From Clostridia bacterium (GTDB taxonomy: Bacteria; Bacillota; Clostridia; TANB77; CAG-508): 64,000 nucleotides of DNA. The stretch lies in NCBI GenBank assembly GCA_900770385.1, contig CAAGKK010000044.1, positions 1 to 64,000 on the forward strand. The letters run 5' to 3'. Shown piece by piece: positions 27,189 through 35,832 of this stretch. The notes beneath the pieces are model-generated. The model saw only the letters and a program-made list of their open reading frames with translations, was not told where the DNA came from and did no database searches. Position 1 is the first letter of the stretch; each line of letters opens with the position of its first letter. The position numbers and the translations under genes were made by a program.

Positions 27189-28373
27189 ATGAATAAAAAG
27201 ACAGTTAGAGATATTGATGTTAATGGAAAAAAAGTATTAGTTAGATGTGATTTTAATGTTCCACAAACAGAAGATGGAACTATTACAGACAATAGAAGAA
27301 TAGTATCAGCACTAGATACTATAAAATATTTAATAGAACATAATGCAAAAGTTATATTATGCTCTCACTTAGGAAGGCCAAAAGGAGAATTTAAAAAAGA
27401 ATTTTCACTAGCACCAATAGCAAAAGAATTATCAAAATTATTAGGAAAAGAAGTAAAACTTGCTAAAGATGTTATAGGAGAAGATGCAAAAGAATTAACA
27501 AATAATATGCAAAATGGAGATGTTGTTCTTCTAGAAAATGTTAGATTTCATAGAGAAGAAACAGATAATGATCCAGAATTTGCTAAGAAACTTGCATCAC
27601 TTGCAGATATATATGTAAATGATGCATTTGGAACAGCACATAGAGCACATGCTTCTACTGCTGGAGTTGCAGCATATTTACCAGCAGTTTCAGGATTTCT
27701 AATTGAAAAAGAAATTAATTTTATGGGAGACGCATTAGAAAACCCAGAAAGACCATTTATGGCTATATTAGGAGGAAAAAAAGTTTCTGATAAAATTGGT
27801 GTTATTGAAAGTTTATTAGAAAAAGTAGATACTCTTTTAATAGGTGGAGCTATGGCATATACATTCTTTAAATCAATGGGATATGGAGTAGGAAATTCTA
27901 TTTGCGAATTAGATAAATTAGATTTAGCACAAGATATAATGAAAAAAGCAAAAGAAAAAGGTGTTAAATTAATGTTACCAGTAGATACAAAAGTTGGTAA
28001 AGAATTTAAACCAGATACAGAAAGTAAAGTAGTAAAATTTAGTGAAATTCCTGATGGATGGGAAGGATTTGATATCGGACCAGAAACAATTAAGATGTAT
28101 GTTGAAGAATTACAAAAAGCAAAAACCGTTGTATGGAATGGACCTTTAGGATTATCTGAATTTGAACAATTTGCAACAGGAACAGACACAATTGCTAAAA
28201 TGCTATCAGAGTCAGATGCAATAACAATTATAGGTGGAGGAGATTCTGCAGCAGCAATTGAAAGAATGGGTCTTTCAGATAAATTTTCACACATTTCAAC
28301 AGGTGGTGGAGCATCATTAGAATTCTTAGAAGGAAAAAAACTTCCAGGAATAGAATGTTTATTAGATAAATAA
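27189..28373 (+). CDS. pgk: Phosphoglycerate kinase
   Basis: 394 aa, normal length. Substrate-binding RCDFNVPQ and HLGRPKG, the hinge [13 protein letters not shown], and the nucleotide site [10 protein letters not shown]...[13 protein letters not shown]. Transfers phosphate from 1,3-bisphosphoglycerate to ADP. Its SD is locked in the terminator hairpin directly upstream, so expression relative to gap may be controlled at both termination and translation. Confidence 0.98.
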   Translation: MNKKTVRDIDVNGKKVLVRCDFNVPQTEDGTITDNRRIVSALDTIKYLIEHNAKVILCSHLGRPKGEFKKEFSLAPIAKELSKLLGKEVKLAKDVIGEDAKELTNNMQNGDVVLLENVRFHREETDNDPEFAKKLASLADIYVNDAFGTAHRAHASTAGVAAYLPAVSGFLIEKEINFMGDALENPERPFMAILGGKKVSDKIGVIESLLEKVDTLLIGGAMAYTFFKSMGYGVGNSICELDKLDLAQDIMKKAKEKGVKLMLPVDTKVGKEFKPDTESKVVKFSEIPDGWEGFDIGPETIKMYVEELQKAKTVVWNGPLGLSEFEQFATGTDTIAKMLSESDAITIIGGGDSAAAIERMGLSDKFSHISTGGGASLEFLEGKKLPGIECLLDK

Positions 28374-28397
28374 AAATTAAAAATGAATAATATACAT

Positions 28398-28423
28398 GTA
28401 GGGGCGGAACCCTGTGTCCGCCC
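28398..28423 (+). repeat. GC-rich palindromic repeat copy 5 (within operon)
   Basis: GTAGGGGCGGAACCCTGTGT then CCGCCC, between pgk and tpiA. The 5' flank AATGAATAATATACAT matches copies 3 and 9; the 3' flank CGAAGAAATACTAAATAT resembles copy 9. Confidence 0.85.
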
Positions 28424-28462
28424 CTGCTACGAAGAAATACTAAATATTATAGGAGGTCTAAA

Positions 28463-29212
28463 ATGAGAAAAAAAGTAATAGCTGGGAACTGGAAGATGAA
28501 CATGCTTCCAAATGAAACTATAGAATATATAGAAAAATTTGAAAAGCTAGTAAAAGATACACAAAATGAAGTTATATTGTGTGTACCATATACTGATTTA
28601 TTTTATGCTTTACTTTCAGCACAAAACACAAACATTAAAATAGGTGCACAAAATATGCACTTTGCAGAAAATGGAGCATACACTGGAGAAGTTTCAGGTA
28701 AAATGCTTAAATCAATAGGAGTAGAATATGTAATTATAGGTCACTCAGAAAGAAGACAATATTTTAATGAAACAGACGAAACTGTTAACAAAAAAATAAA
28801 AGCAGCATTTGAAAATGAATTAAAACCAATAGTTTGTGTAGGTGAAACTTTAGAACAAAGAGAAGCTGGTAAAACAGCAGAAATTATAACAACCCAAACT
28901 AAATTAGCTCTAGATGGACTTAGCAATGAACAAGTAAAAAATACAATTATAGCATATGAACCAATATGGGCTATTGGAACTGGAAAAACAGCTACTTCAG
29001 AAGATGCTAATAATAGTATAAAAGAAATAAGAAAAGAAATTGAAAAAATATATGGAAAAGATATAGCAGAATGTGTTATAATACAATACGGCGGTAGCGT
29101 AAAATCATCAAATGCAAAAGAACTTTTTGAAACATCAGACATAGATGGCGGATTAGTTGGTGGTGCAAGTTTAAAGCCAGATGAGTTTGCAAAAATTGTA
29201 AACAGTATTTAG
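28463..29212 (+). CDS. tpiA: Triosephosphate isomerase
   Basis: 249 aa. N-terminal AGNWKMN with the catalytic Lys (about 13), IGHSERR with the catalytic His (about 95), AYEPIWAIGTGKTA with the catalytic Glu and the mobile loop, and IQYGGSV/GGLVGGASL phosphate-binding loops. Interconverts dihydroxyacetone phosphate and glyceraldehyde 3-phosphate. SD AGGAGGt 9 nt upstream, just after a repeat. Confidence 0.98.
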   Translation: MRKKVIAGNWKMNMLPNETIEYIEKFEKLVKDTQNEVILCVPYTDLFYALLSAQNTNIKIGAQNMHFAENGAYTGEVSGKMLKSIGVEYVIIGHSERRQYFNETDETVNKKIKAAFENELKPIVCVGETLEQREAGKTAEIITTQTKLALDGLSNEQVKNTIIAYEPIWAIGTGKTATSEDANNSIKEIRKEIEKIYGKDIAECVIIQYGGSVKSSNAKELFETSDIDGGLVGGASLKPDEFAKIVNSI

Positions 29213-29233
29213 AAAAGAGGGAAAAAAACAAAA

Positions 29234-30763
29234 ATGGACAAAAAACTAACAATGCTAATGATATTAGATGGGTTTGGAAAAAATCCAAATAAAGAAGGTA
29301 ATGCAATAGAGTTAGCAAACACACCTAATATTGATGAACTAATGAAAAAAAATCCAACTACAACTATCTACACAAGTGGATTAGCAGTAGGATTACCAGA
29401 AGGACAAATGGGAAATTCAGAAGTTGGACATACAAATATTGGGGCAGGTAGAATAGTATACCAAGAATTAACTAGAATTACAAAATCAATAGAAGATGGA
29501 GATTTCTTTAGTAACCAAGAATTAGTTGCGGCTATAGAAAACTGCCAAAAAAATAATTCAAAATTGCATATAATGGGTCTTTTATCAGATGGAGGAGTTC
29601 ATAGCCATATGCGTCATCTTTTTGCAGTATTAGAACTTGCAAAAAGAAAAGGTTTTGAAGATGTTTATGTGCATTGCTTTTTAGACGGAAGAGATACTCC
29701 ACCAGCATCAGCAGAAGGATATATATTAAAATTAGAAGAAAAAATGAAAGAAAAAGGTGTTGGTAAAATAGCAACAATAGCAGGTAGATTCTATGCAATG
29801 GATAGAGATAAAAGGTGGCAAAGAGTTCAAAAAGCTTATGATGCTATGGTTAAAGGAGAAGGAGTAAAAGCAACATCAGCAGAAATGGCAATAGAAGCAT
29901 CTTATCAAAAAGAAGTTTTTGATGAATTTGTTGAACCAACAGTTATATATAGTGGAGATAAACCAATTGCTAAAATAGAAAATAATGATTCTGTAATATT
30001 CTTTAATTTTAGACCAGATAGAGCAAGAGAAATTACAAGAACATTAGTAGACAAAGACTTTTCAGATTTTGAAACAGAAAAATTAAATTTATATTTTGTT
30101 TGTTTTACTCAATATGACGAAACAATGCCAAATGTGCACATTGCATTTAAACCAACAGTATTAAAAAATACTTTTGGAGAATATATAAGTAATAATGGAT
30201 TAACACAATTAAGAATTGCTGAAACAGAAAAATATGCACATGTAACATTCTTCTTTAATGGTGGAAATGAAAAACAATACCCAGGAGAAGATAGAATTTT
30301 AGTACCATCTCCAAAAGTAGAAACATATGACATGAAACCAGAAATGAGTGCATATGAAGTAACAGAAAAAGTATTAGAACAAATAGAAAATGAAAAATAT
30401 AATGCAATAATATTAAATTTTGCAAATCCAGATATGGTAGGACATACAGGAAGCCTAGATGCAGCAATTAAAGCAGTAGAAGCAATTGATGAATGTGTAG
30501 GAAAAATAGTAAAAGCTGTAGAAAAAGTAAATGGAGTATTACTAATTACAGCAGACCATGGAAATGCAGAACAAATGATAGATTATAAAACAGGTGAGCC
30601 ACATACAGCTCATACTACAAATCCTGTTCCATTAATATTAGTTGGTATGGAAGATATAAAACTAAAAGAAGGAAAACTTGCAGATTTAGCACCAACAATG
30701 TTAGATATAATGGGCTTAGCAAAACCAGAAGAAATGACAGGAGAATCTTTAATAGAAAAATAG
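29234..30763 (+). CDS. gpmI: 2,3-bisphosphoglycerate-independent phosphoglycerate mutase
   Basis: 509 aa. Alkaline-phosphatase-fold metalloenzyme: LMILDGFG metal site, [17 protein letters not shown] with the catalytic Ser (about 62), [23 protein letters not shown] and [11 protein letters not shown] near the C-terminus. Converts 3- to 2-phosphoglycerate using Mn or Co. Follows tpiA by 21 bp. Enolase, the next enzyme, is not adjacent but 10 kb downstream. Confidence 0.98.
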   Translation: MDKKLTMLMILDGFGKNPNKEGNAIELANTPNIDELMKKNPTTTIYTSGLAVGLPEGQMGNSEVGHTNIGAGRIVYQELTRITKSIEDGDFFSNQELVAAIENCQKNNSKLHIMGLLSDGGVHSHMRHLFAVLELAKRKGFEDVYVHCFLDGRDTPPASAEGYILKLEEKMKEKGVGKIATIAGRFYAMDRDKRWQRVQKAYDAMVKGEGVKATSAEMAIEASYQKEVFDEFVEPTVIYSGDKPIAKIENNDSVIFFNFRPDRAREITRTLVDKDFSDFETEKLNLYFVCFTQYDETMPNVHIAFKPTVLKNTFGEYISNNGLTQLRIAETEKYAHVTFFFNGGNEKQYPGEDRILVPSPKVETYDMKPEMSAYEVTEKVLEQIENEKYNAIILNFANPDMVGHTGSLDAAIKAVEAIDECVGKIVKAVEKVNGVLLITADHGNAEQMIDYKTGEPHTAHTTNPVPLILVGMEDIKLKEGKLADLAPTMLDIMGLAKPEEMTGESLIEK

Positions 30764-30786
30764 TAAATATAATAAGAGGATAAAAA

Positions 30787-31452
30787 GTGGTAGTTCATTC
30801 TAAAATAAGAGATATTTATACTCAAATACAAAGTGAGTTATTTTATATGATTCCAGAAAAGTGGGATAGAGTTTATCTCTATTCCTCTGTATTAGAGCAC
30901 CCAAATCATACAGAAACTGGAGAAATGTTTTTTTATTATGTACCTAAAGGGGTATTAAAAAAGAATCCAGTAAATGTTTATGAAATACCAACAAAATTTA
31001 ATATTGATGAAGATCAATATTATAAACTTGCAGATAAATTATATTCAGAAATAAAAAAATTAAGAAATACTTGTATAAAACTAGGAGAAGAAAAGTGGTA
31101 CAGCATTGTTATTTCTATTGCAAATTTTAAATTTAATGTAGAATACAATTATGAAGATTTAAATGACTCTAAATTTGATAGTTATGAAAGACATATTATT
31201 TTTAGATATAAATATTTAGACTTTCCATATTCTAGTTATACAAAACAAGAAAAAAATGTTATACAAGAATATTTACAAGAAAGTAAATACAACAAAGAAA
31301 ATGTAAAAGTATATACAGAACCTATGTATGAAGCTCCATTTCAAACTATAAAAATAAACAGCAAGAATAGTAATATTCAGTATGTAAAAGAGGATGAAAT
31401 GAAAGCTATGCAAGATGAGAAAAGTATAAAAAATCAAATATTAAAGTATTAA
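30787..31452 (+). CDS. YezG-like (DUF600) protein, possible orphan immunity protein
   Basis: 221 aa from GTG 30787 (SD AGAGGA 6 nt upstream). The N-terminal IYTQIQSELFYMIPEKWDRVYLYSSV, the FFYY strand, and the Trp-containing YSIVISIANFKFNVEYNYEDL resemble the YezG/DUF600 family, whose members neutralise LXG-type polymorphic toxins such as YeeF. No LXG or other toxin gene lies beside it. It sits 23 bp after gpmI and shares its transcript. The C-terminal 60 residues are not family-like. It may have a housekeeping role or be a retained defence gene. Confidence 0.6.
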   Translation: MVVHSKIRDIYTQIQSELFYMIPEKWDRVYLYSSVLEHPNHTETGEMFFYYVPKGVLKKNPVNVYEIPTKFNIDEDQYYKLADKLYSEIKKLRNTCIKLGEEKWYSIVISIANFKFNVEYNYEDLNDSKFDSYERHIIFRYKYLDFPYSSYTKQEKNVIQEYLQESKYNKENVKVYTEPMYEAPFQTIKINSKNSNIQYVKEDEMKAMQDEKSIKNQILKY

Positions 31453-31504
31453 AATGTTATTAATAAATATATTAATATAAACAAAATTGAAAGGAGCAAT
31501 CAAA

Positions 31505-32197
31505 ATGATTTATTCAAGAGAAGTAGAAAATATGTGTCCAGTAGCAAAAGGAGTAGACCATGGAACAGCACCAATACCAGAAGAAGGTAAATGGGTAAAA
31601 GCAAAGGAAATAAAAGATATTTCTGGTTTTACACATGGAATTGGTTGGTGTGCACCACAACAAGGAGCTTGTAAATTAACATTAAATATAAAGGAAGGAA
31701 TAATACAAGAAGCTTTAGTTGAAACAATAGGATGTAGTGGAATGACACATTCTGCAGCTATGGCTGGTGAAATATTAGTTGGAAAAACAATATTAGAAGC
31801 ATTAAATACAGATTTAGTGTGTGATGCAATAAATACTGCTATGAGAGAATTATTCTTACAAATAGTATATGGTAGAAGTCAATCAGCTTTTTCAGAAGGA
31901 GGACTTTCTATAGGAGCAGGATTAGAAGATTTAGGAAAAGGACATAGAAGCCAAGTTGGAACAATTTATAGCACAGCTATAAAAGGACCAAGATATCTAG
32001 AACTTGCAGAAGGATATATAACAGATATAGCTTTAGATAAAGATGACCAAATAATAGGTTATAAATATGTAAACTTAGGAAAAATGATGGATAATATTAA
32101 AGCAGGTCTAGATCCAATGGAAGCAATAGAAAAAGCTTCAGGAAAATATGGAAGATTTGACGAGGCAGTTAAGGTTATTGATCCTCGTAAAGAATAA
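31505..32197 (+). CDS. NifU-like iron-sulfur scaffold-type protein (partner of GGGtGRT)
   Basis: 230 aa from ATG 31505 (AAAGGAG 9 nt upstream). An N-terminal extension with MCPVAKGVDHGTA leads to a NifU/IscU-like core: GWCAPQQGACKLTLNI, ETIGCSGMTHSAAMAGEILVGKTILEAL. Cys residues near C52, C59 and C80 are placed like scaffold ligands. Annotated in databases as iron-sulfur cluster assembly scaffold protein, but always coupled to a GGGtGRT protein rather than to IscS. The actual reaction is unknown. Confidence 0.85.
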   Translation: MIYSREVENMCPVAKGVDHGTAPIPEEGKWVKAKEIKDISGFTHGIGWCAPQQGACKLTLNIKEGIIQEALVETIGCSGMTHSAAMAGEILVGKTILEALNTDLVCDAINTAMRELFLQIVYGRSQSAFSEGGLSIGAGLEDLGKGHRSQVGTIYSTAIKGPRYLELAEGYITDIALDKDDQIIGYKYVNLGKMMDNIKAGLDPMEAIEKASGKYGRFDEAVKVIDPRKE

Positions 32198-32274
32198 AAC
32201 TAAAAACAAATTTTGCTTTGTTAGAAAATAATAGATAAAGAAATACTGAATTGAAATTAAGGAGGAATAAAATT

Positions 32275-33276
32275 ATGGCAGTGACTTTTGAAAGTTATGA
32301 AAGAAGAATTGACCAAATAAAACCAGTAATGGAAAAATACGGAATAAAAGATTTTGAAGATGCATTAAAAATATGTACAGATAAAGGATTTAATCCTTAT
32401 GAAATAGTAAAAGGAGTTCAACCAATATGCTTTGATAATGCTGCATGGGCATATACATTAGGAGCAGCTATAGCAATTAAAAAAGGTTGTACAAAAGCTC
32501 ATGAAGCAGCTAAAGCAATAGGAGAAGGATTACAATCTTTCTGCATACCAGGTTCTGTTGCAGATGATAGAAAAGTAGGATTAGGACATGGAAATTTAGC
32601 ATCAATGCTTTTATCTGAAGAAACAAAATGCTTTGCATTCTTAGCAGGACATGAAAGCTTTGCAGCAGCAGAAGGAGCAATAGGAATTGCAAAATCTGCA
32701 AACAAAGTTAGAAAAGAGCCATTAAGAGTTATATTAAATGGTTTAGGAAAAGATGCAGCACAAGTAATATCAAGAATAAATGGATTTACATATGTAAAAA
32801 CAGACTTTGATTTCTTTACAGGAAAAGTTAAAGTTGTAGAAGAAATACCTTACTCAGATGGAGAAAGAAGTAAAGTAAGATGCTATGGAGCTAACGATGT
32901 TAGAGAAGGTGTAGCAATAATGTGGTTAGAAGATGTTGATGTTTCTATAACAGGTAACTCAACAAACCCAACAAGATTCCAACATCCAGTAGCAGGAACA
33001 TACAAAAAAGAAAGACTAGAAGCAGGTAAAAAATACTTCTCAGTAGCATCAGGTGGTGGAACAGGTAGAACACTACACCCAGACAATATGGCAGCAGGAC
33101 CAGCTTCATATGGTATGACAGATACAATGGGAAGAATGCACTCAGATGCACAATTTGCAGGAAGTTCTTCAGTACCAGCACACGTAGAAATGATGGGATT
33201 AATTGGAATGGGTAACAACCCAATGGTAGGTGCAACAGTTGCTGTTGCAGTTGCTGTAGAAGAAGCAATGAAATAA
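32275..33276 (+). CDS. GGGtGRT family protein
   Basis: 333 aa from ATG 32275; GGAGGAA lies 9 nt upstream. Carries the naming signature SGGGTGRTLHPDNMAAGPASYGMTDTMGRMHSDAQFAGSSSVPAHVE near residues 255-310, and an Ala/Gly-rich C-terminal helix. N-terminal part has KGVQPICFDNAAWAYTLGAA and SFCIPGSVADDRKVGLGHGN. Tight pairing with the NifU-like gene (77 bp apart) is conserved in Clostridia. Function is not established; nucleotide or metal chemistry is plausible from the Gly-rich loop. Ends in a strong terminator. Confidence 0.92.
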   Translation: MAVTFESYERRIDQIKPVMEKYGIKDFEDALKICTDKGFNPYEIVKGVQPICFDNAAWAYTLGAAIAIKKGCTKAHEAAKAIGEGLQSFCIPGSVADDRKVGLGHGNLASMLLSEETKCFAFLAGHESFAAAEGAIGIAKSANKVRKEPLRVILNGLGKDAAQVISRINGFTYVKTDFDFFTGKVKVVEEIPYSDGERSKVRCYGANDVREGVAIMWLEDVDVSITGNSTNPTRFQHPVAGTYKKERLEAGKKYFSVASGGGTGRTLHPDNMAAGPASYGMTDTMGRMHSDAQFAGSSSVPAHVEMMGLIGMGNNPMVGATVAVAVAVEEAMK

Positions 33277-33284
33277 GAAAAAAG

Positions 33285-33317
33285 TAGAGTTGCAAAATGA
33301 AATGCAACTCTATTTTT
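33285..33317 (+). terminator. Terminator of the GGGtGRT operon
   Basis: TAGAGTTGCA pairs with TGCAACTCTA, followed by TTTTT. Confidence 0.85.
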
Positions 33318-33320
33318 ATT

Positions 33321-33338
33321 CTGTCCGCCCGTGCTACT
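33321..33338 (+). repeat. GC-rich palindromic repeat copy 6 (3' half only)
   Basis: CTGTCCGCCCGTGCTACT equals the right half and flank of copy 4; the left half is missing. Confidence 0.7.
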
Positions 33339-33377
33339 TAATAAAGAAATAAAATTTATTAACTTTCACCAAAAACA

Positions 33378-33406
33378 TTGAAATTAGTAGAAAACAGTAG
33401 TATAAT
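33378..33406 (+). promoter_or_regulatory. ldh promoter
   Basis: TTGAAA (33378-33383), 17-nt spacer, TATAAT (33401-33406). Confidence 0.75.
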
Positions 33407-33442
33407 AAATAATTGTGAAAAATATAAAGGAAGGTGAAAGGT

Positions 33443-34399
33443 ATGATAGATAAAAGAAAGGTAGTATTAGTAGGTACAGGATTCGTTGGAATGAGTATGG
33501 CATATGCAATTGTCAATCAAGGCATTGGTGTTAATGAATTAGTATTAATAGATGTATTAAAAGACAAAGCAGAAGGTGAAGCAATGGATTTATCAGATGG
33601 AATTCCTTGTTCACCAAGCCACATGGTTGTAAAAGCAGGAGATTATTCAGAATGTAAAGATGCAGATATCGTTGTTATAACAGCAGGATTAAATCAAAAA
33701 CCAGGTCAAACAAGATTAGAATTATCACAAGCGAATGCCAAAATAATGAAAGATATAACAACACAAATAGTAGCAAGTGGTTTTAAAGGAATATTCTTAA
33801 TAGCATCAAACCCTGTAGATATTATGACAAAAGTAGTTCAAGAGGTTTCAAAATTTCCAACTAATAAAGTTATAGGTTCTGGAACAGCACTAGATACATC
33901 AAGATTAAGATATCAAATTGGAAAATATTTGGATGTTTCTAGTAAAAATATACATGCATATGTTATGGGAGAACATGGTGATTCATCATTTGTTCCATGG
34001 GAACATGCATATGTTGGTTGTAAAAGAATGATAGATATAATGAAAGATACTGGAAAAGATTTTGCAGATCTAGATAAAATATATGTAGAAGTAAGAGATT
34101 CTGCATATGAAATAATAAATAGAAAAAAAGCTACATATTATGGTATAGGTATTGGTTTAGCTAGAATAGTTAAAAACATATTAAATAATACAAATGAAAT
34201 CTTAACAGTTTCTGCTTATTTAAATGGAGAGTATGGACATAAAGATATTTATATTGGAGTACCTGCTATAATAAACAGTAACGGTGCAAGAGAATTATTA
34301 GAATTAGACTTATCTCTAGAAAATCAAAAAAAATTAAATGAAAGTTGTGAGATATTAACAGAATATATGAATCAAATAAGAGAAGAAATAAAAGATTAA
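33443..34399 (+). CDS. ldh: L-lactate dehydrogenase
   Basis: 318 aa from ATG 33443 (AAGGAAGG upstream). NAD-binding VVLVGTGFVGMSMAYAI with LIDV; AGLNQKPGQTR has Gln at the position that separates lactate from malate dehydrogenase (Arg in malate enzymes); catalytic His in GEHGDSSFVPWEHA. Reduces pyruvate to L-lactate and reoxidises NADH from GAPDH, fitting a fermentative lifestyle. Monocistronic. Confidence 0.95.
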   Translation: MIDKRKVVLVGTGFVGMSMAYAIVNQGIGVNELVLIDVLKDKAEGEAMDLSDGIPCSPSHMVVKAGDYSECKDADIVVITAGLNQKPGQTRLELSQANAKIMKDITTQIVASGFKGIFLIASNPVDIMTKVVQEVSKFPTNKVIGSGTALDTSRLRYQIGKYLDVSSKNIHAYVMGEHGDSSFVPWEHAYVGCKRMIDIMKDTGKDFADLDKIYVEVRDSAYEIINRKKATYYGIGIGLARIVKNILNNTNEILTVSAYLNGEYGHKDIYIGVPAIINSNGARELLELDLSLENQKKLNESCEILTEYMNQIREEIKD

Positions 34400-34420
34400 A
34401 ATTTTGAAAAGCTATGTATA

Positions 34421-34465
34421 TAGGGGAGGTCAGCCTCTGTCAGCCCAAGCGGAATTTATTCCGCT
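34421..34465 (+). repeat. GC-rich palindromic repeat copy 7 (variant) plus GCGGAATTTATTCCGC
   Basis: TAGGGGAGGTCAGCCTCTGT then CAGCCC (34421-34446), a diverged form with GGTCAG for GGACG. It is followed by AGCGGAATTTATTCCGCT (34448-34465), as in copy 3. Confidence 0.75.
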
Positions 34466-34481
34466 TTATTTTTTACCAAAT

Positions 34482-34510
34482 TTGCAAAATTATGTAAATA
34501 ATGCTATAAT
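34482..34510 (+). promoter_or_regulatory. Promoter of the 347-aa gene
   Basis: TTGCAA (34482-34487), 17-nt spacer, TATAAT (34505-34510). The 118-nt leader holds a palindrome GAACAAATTGTTC (34546-34558), a CCTCC that could pair with an SD-like GGAGG (34571-34575), and a 3-codon mini-frame at 34595. Confidence 0.7.
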
Positions 34511-34627
34511 AGTAGTGCAAAAGCTTTTACTTAAAGCCTCCAAGAGAACAAATTGTTCAATAAATAAAAAGGAGGAAAAAATAGGTTTTAGGTAATGCTT
34601 AAATAAAATAAGGAGAGTGTTTTATAT

Positions 34628-35671
34628 ATGTCTTTAAATGAAAAATATAAAAAAGACTATATAACAGAAATTCATACTATTCGTCCTTTTCGGGGAAGAA
34701 AAGTTATGGATCCAAACAAAGAACAGGGAAGCTTAGGAATAATCCGGCTCGACAAGCTTTCATATCCAAGTGATATGAAAATTGACATCAATGGAATAGA
34801 AATCAATCCAATTGCATATGACACCTATGGACATCCCATAGTAAGTGCAAGTAACTTTGATTACTATAAGGCATTAAAAAGAAATTCGGACAGAAGATCT
34901 GACACTTTTTTAACGAAAGTGACTTATCGCCCGAAGCCTTTTTGTGTAAAACGAGCCATATATGACTCGGAAGATGCAATAAAGAAAGCAGCAATCATTG
35001 ATGAAAAAAAAGAAAGAGGTTTAAAAGACCTCAAAGAACTGTTAATTTATAGGAAGCAAGCAGCTTTTTGTAAATTAAACTTAGACACATATTTGCTTTA
35101 TGGCAAATATATATTGTCAAATAATGGACATGTATATTGGGCTAAGAATATTAAAAGTACTAAATTTTTAGAATCAGTTGTTGCCCAAATAAAAGATGAA
35201 GAACTCATTTCCAAGGGAGAAGAAGTTCATGTTCCAGATGAAGGCGATGTATGCGCTGTGTGTGGCAAATCTTTTATTCTTAATGATGTAAAAGAAGGAT
35301 TTGTTTCTGAGAACGAAAAGTTCGAAAAGATACACGAAATGTGTCATTACAATTTTACACTTGAAGTTAACCAAAAAAACGCTTCTGCTATTGTAGATTC
35401 GGTTTATGAAGGAAATCCAGAAGTTAAAATTGTAAAAGAATGGGACGAAGAAGATCAAACAGAAAAGGTTTGGTATGTATATGAGACATATCAAGGTACA
35501 ATAGCAATACGGTTTAAGCGTAAAGTTATTGTAATTAAATGGTTTGATAACTTTAAACCATTTAATATAGCACTCTTTGAAGCAGAAAGAGTAACCAAAT
35601 TCGACAGAGGTATACATGCATGGTCAAAAGACGATGCAATCAGATATCTCGAAATGGCTAAAAAAGCATAA
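34628..35671 (+). CDS. Hypothetical protein with a CxxC...HxxxC zinc-finger-like motif, 347 aa
   Basis: Family not recognised. Basic N-terminal half; a central CAVCGKSF (about residue 212) followed by KIHEMCHYNF (about 237), which would give a Cys2-His-Cys zinc site in the manner of treble-clef folds. The C-terminal 60 residues are beta-rich. Codon use differs from the neighbours (CGT, CGG, CTC, TCC appear), suggesting transfer or a distinct gene class. The SD AAGGAG is 12 nt before the ATG, longer than usual. Single-gene unit with promoter and hairpin end. Confidence 0.7.
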   Translation: MSLNEKYKKDYITEIHTIRPFRGRKVMDPNKEQGSLGIIRLDKLSYPSDMKIDINGIEINPIAYDTYGHPIVSASNFDYYKALKRNSDRRSDTFLTKVTYRPKPFCVKRAIYDSEDAIKKAAIIDEKKERGLKDLKELLIYRKQAAFCKLNLDTYLLYGKYILSNNGHVYWAKNIKSTKFLESVVAQIKDEELISKGEEVHVPDEGDVCAVCGKSFILNDVKEGFVSENEKFEKIHEMCHYNFTLEVNQKNASAIVDSVYEGNPEVKIVKEWDEEDQTEKVWYVYETYQGTIAIRFKRKVIVIKWFDNFKPFNIALFEAERVTKFDRGIHAWSKDDAIRYLEMAKKA

Positions 35672-35687
35672 AAAACCTAAAGCCTAA

Positions 35688-35714
35688 AAGAGCCGTAGTT
35701 TTTCTACGGCTCTT
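35688..35714 (+). terminator. Hairpin after the 347-aa gene
   Basis: AAGAGCCGTAG pairs with CTACGGCTCTT; only a weak T-rich stretch follows. Confidence 0.7.
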
Positions 35715-35764
35715 AAACTTTATAAAAACACAAACATATTTTTGTAAAAAATAACAAAAAAGTA

Positions 35765-35799
35765 TTGACAAAACAAAAAAATGTTCGTATAATATAAGC
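35765..35799 (+). promoter_or_regulatory. Promoter with inverted repeat over the -10 (YgjP-like gene)
   Basis: TTGACA (35765-35770), 17-nt spacer, TATAAT (35788-35793). TGTTCG before and CGAACA after the -10 form an inverted repeat with an 11-nt centre, a possible operator. Confidence 0.7.
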
Positions 35800-35832
35800 G
35801 AACAAAGGTTTTAAAATATGGAGGACTTTAAT

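Noticed and set aside
27548..28294. 248-codon open frame on the minus strand
   Set aside because: It is antisense to pgk, has no SD or promoter, and its Ser/Ile-rich composition is what the reverse of AT-rich coding DNA gives.
34546..34558. GAACAAATTGTTC as a LexA box
   Set aside because: The half-sites are 5 nt apart instead of 4 and the gene is not an SOS gene.
34404..34595. 63-codon frame after ldh
   Set aside because: Runs through repeat copy 7 and a promoter, lacks an SD, and has no protein-like composition.
35782..35799. TGTTCG...CGAACA as a LexA box
   Set aside because: The halves point outward and are 11 nt apart, unlike CGAAC-N4-GTTCG.
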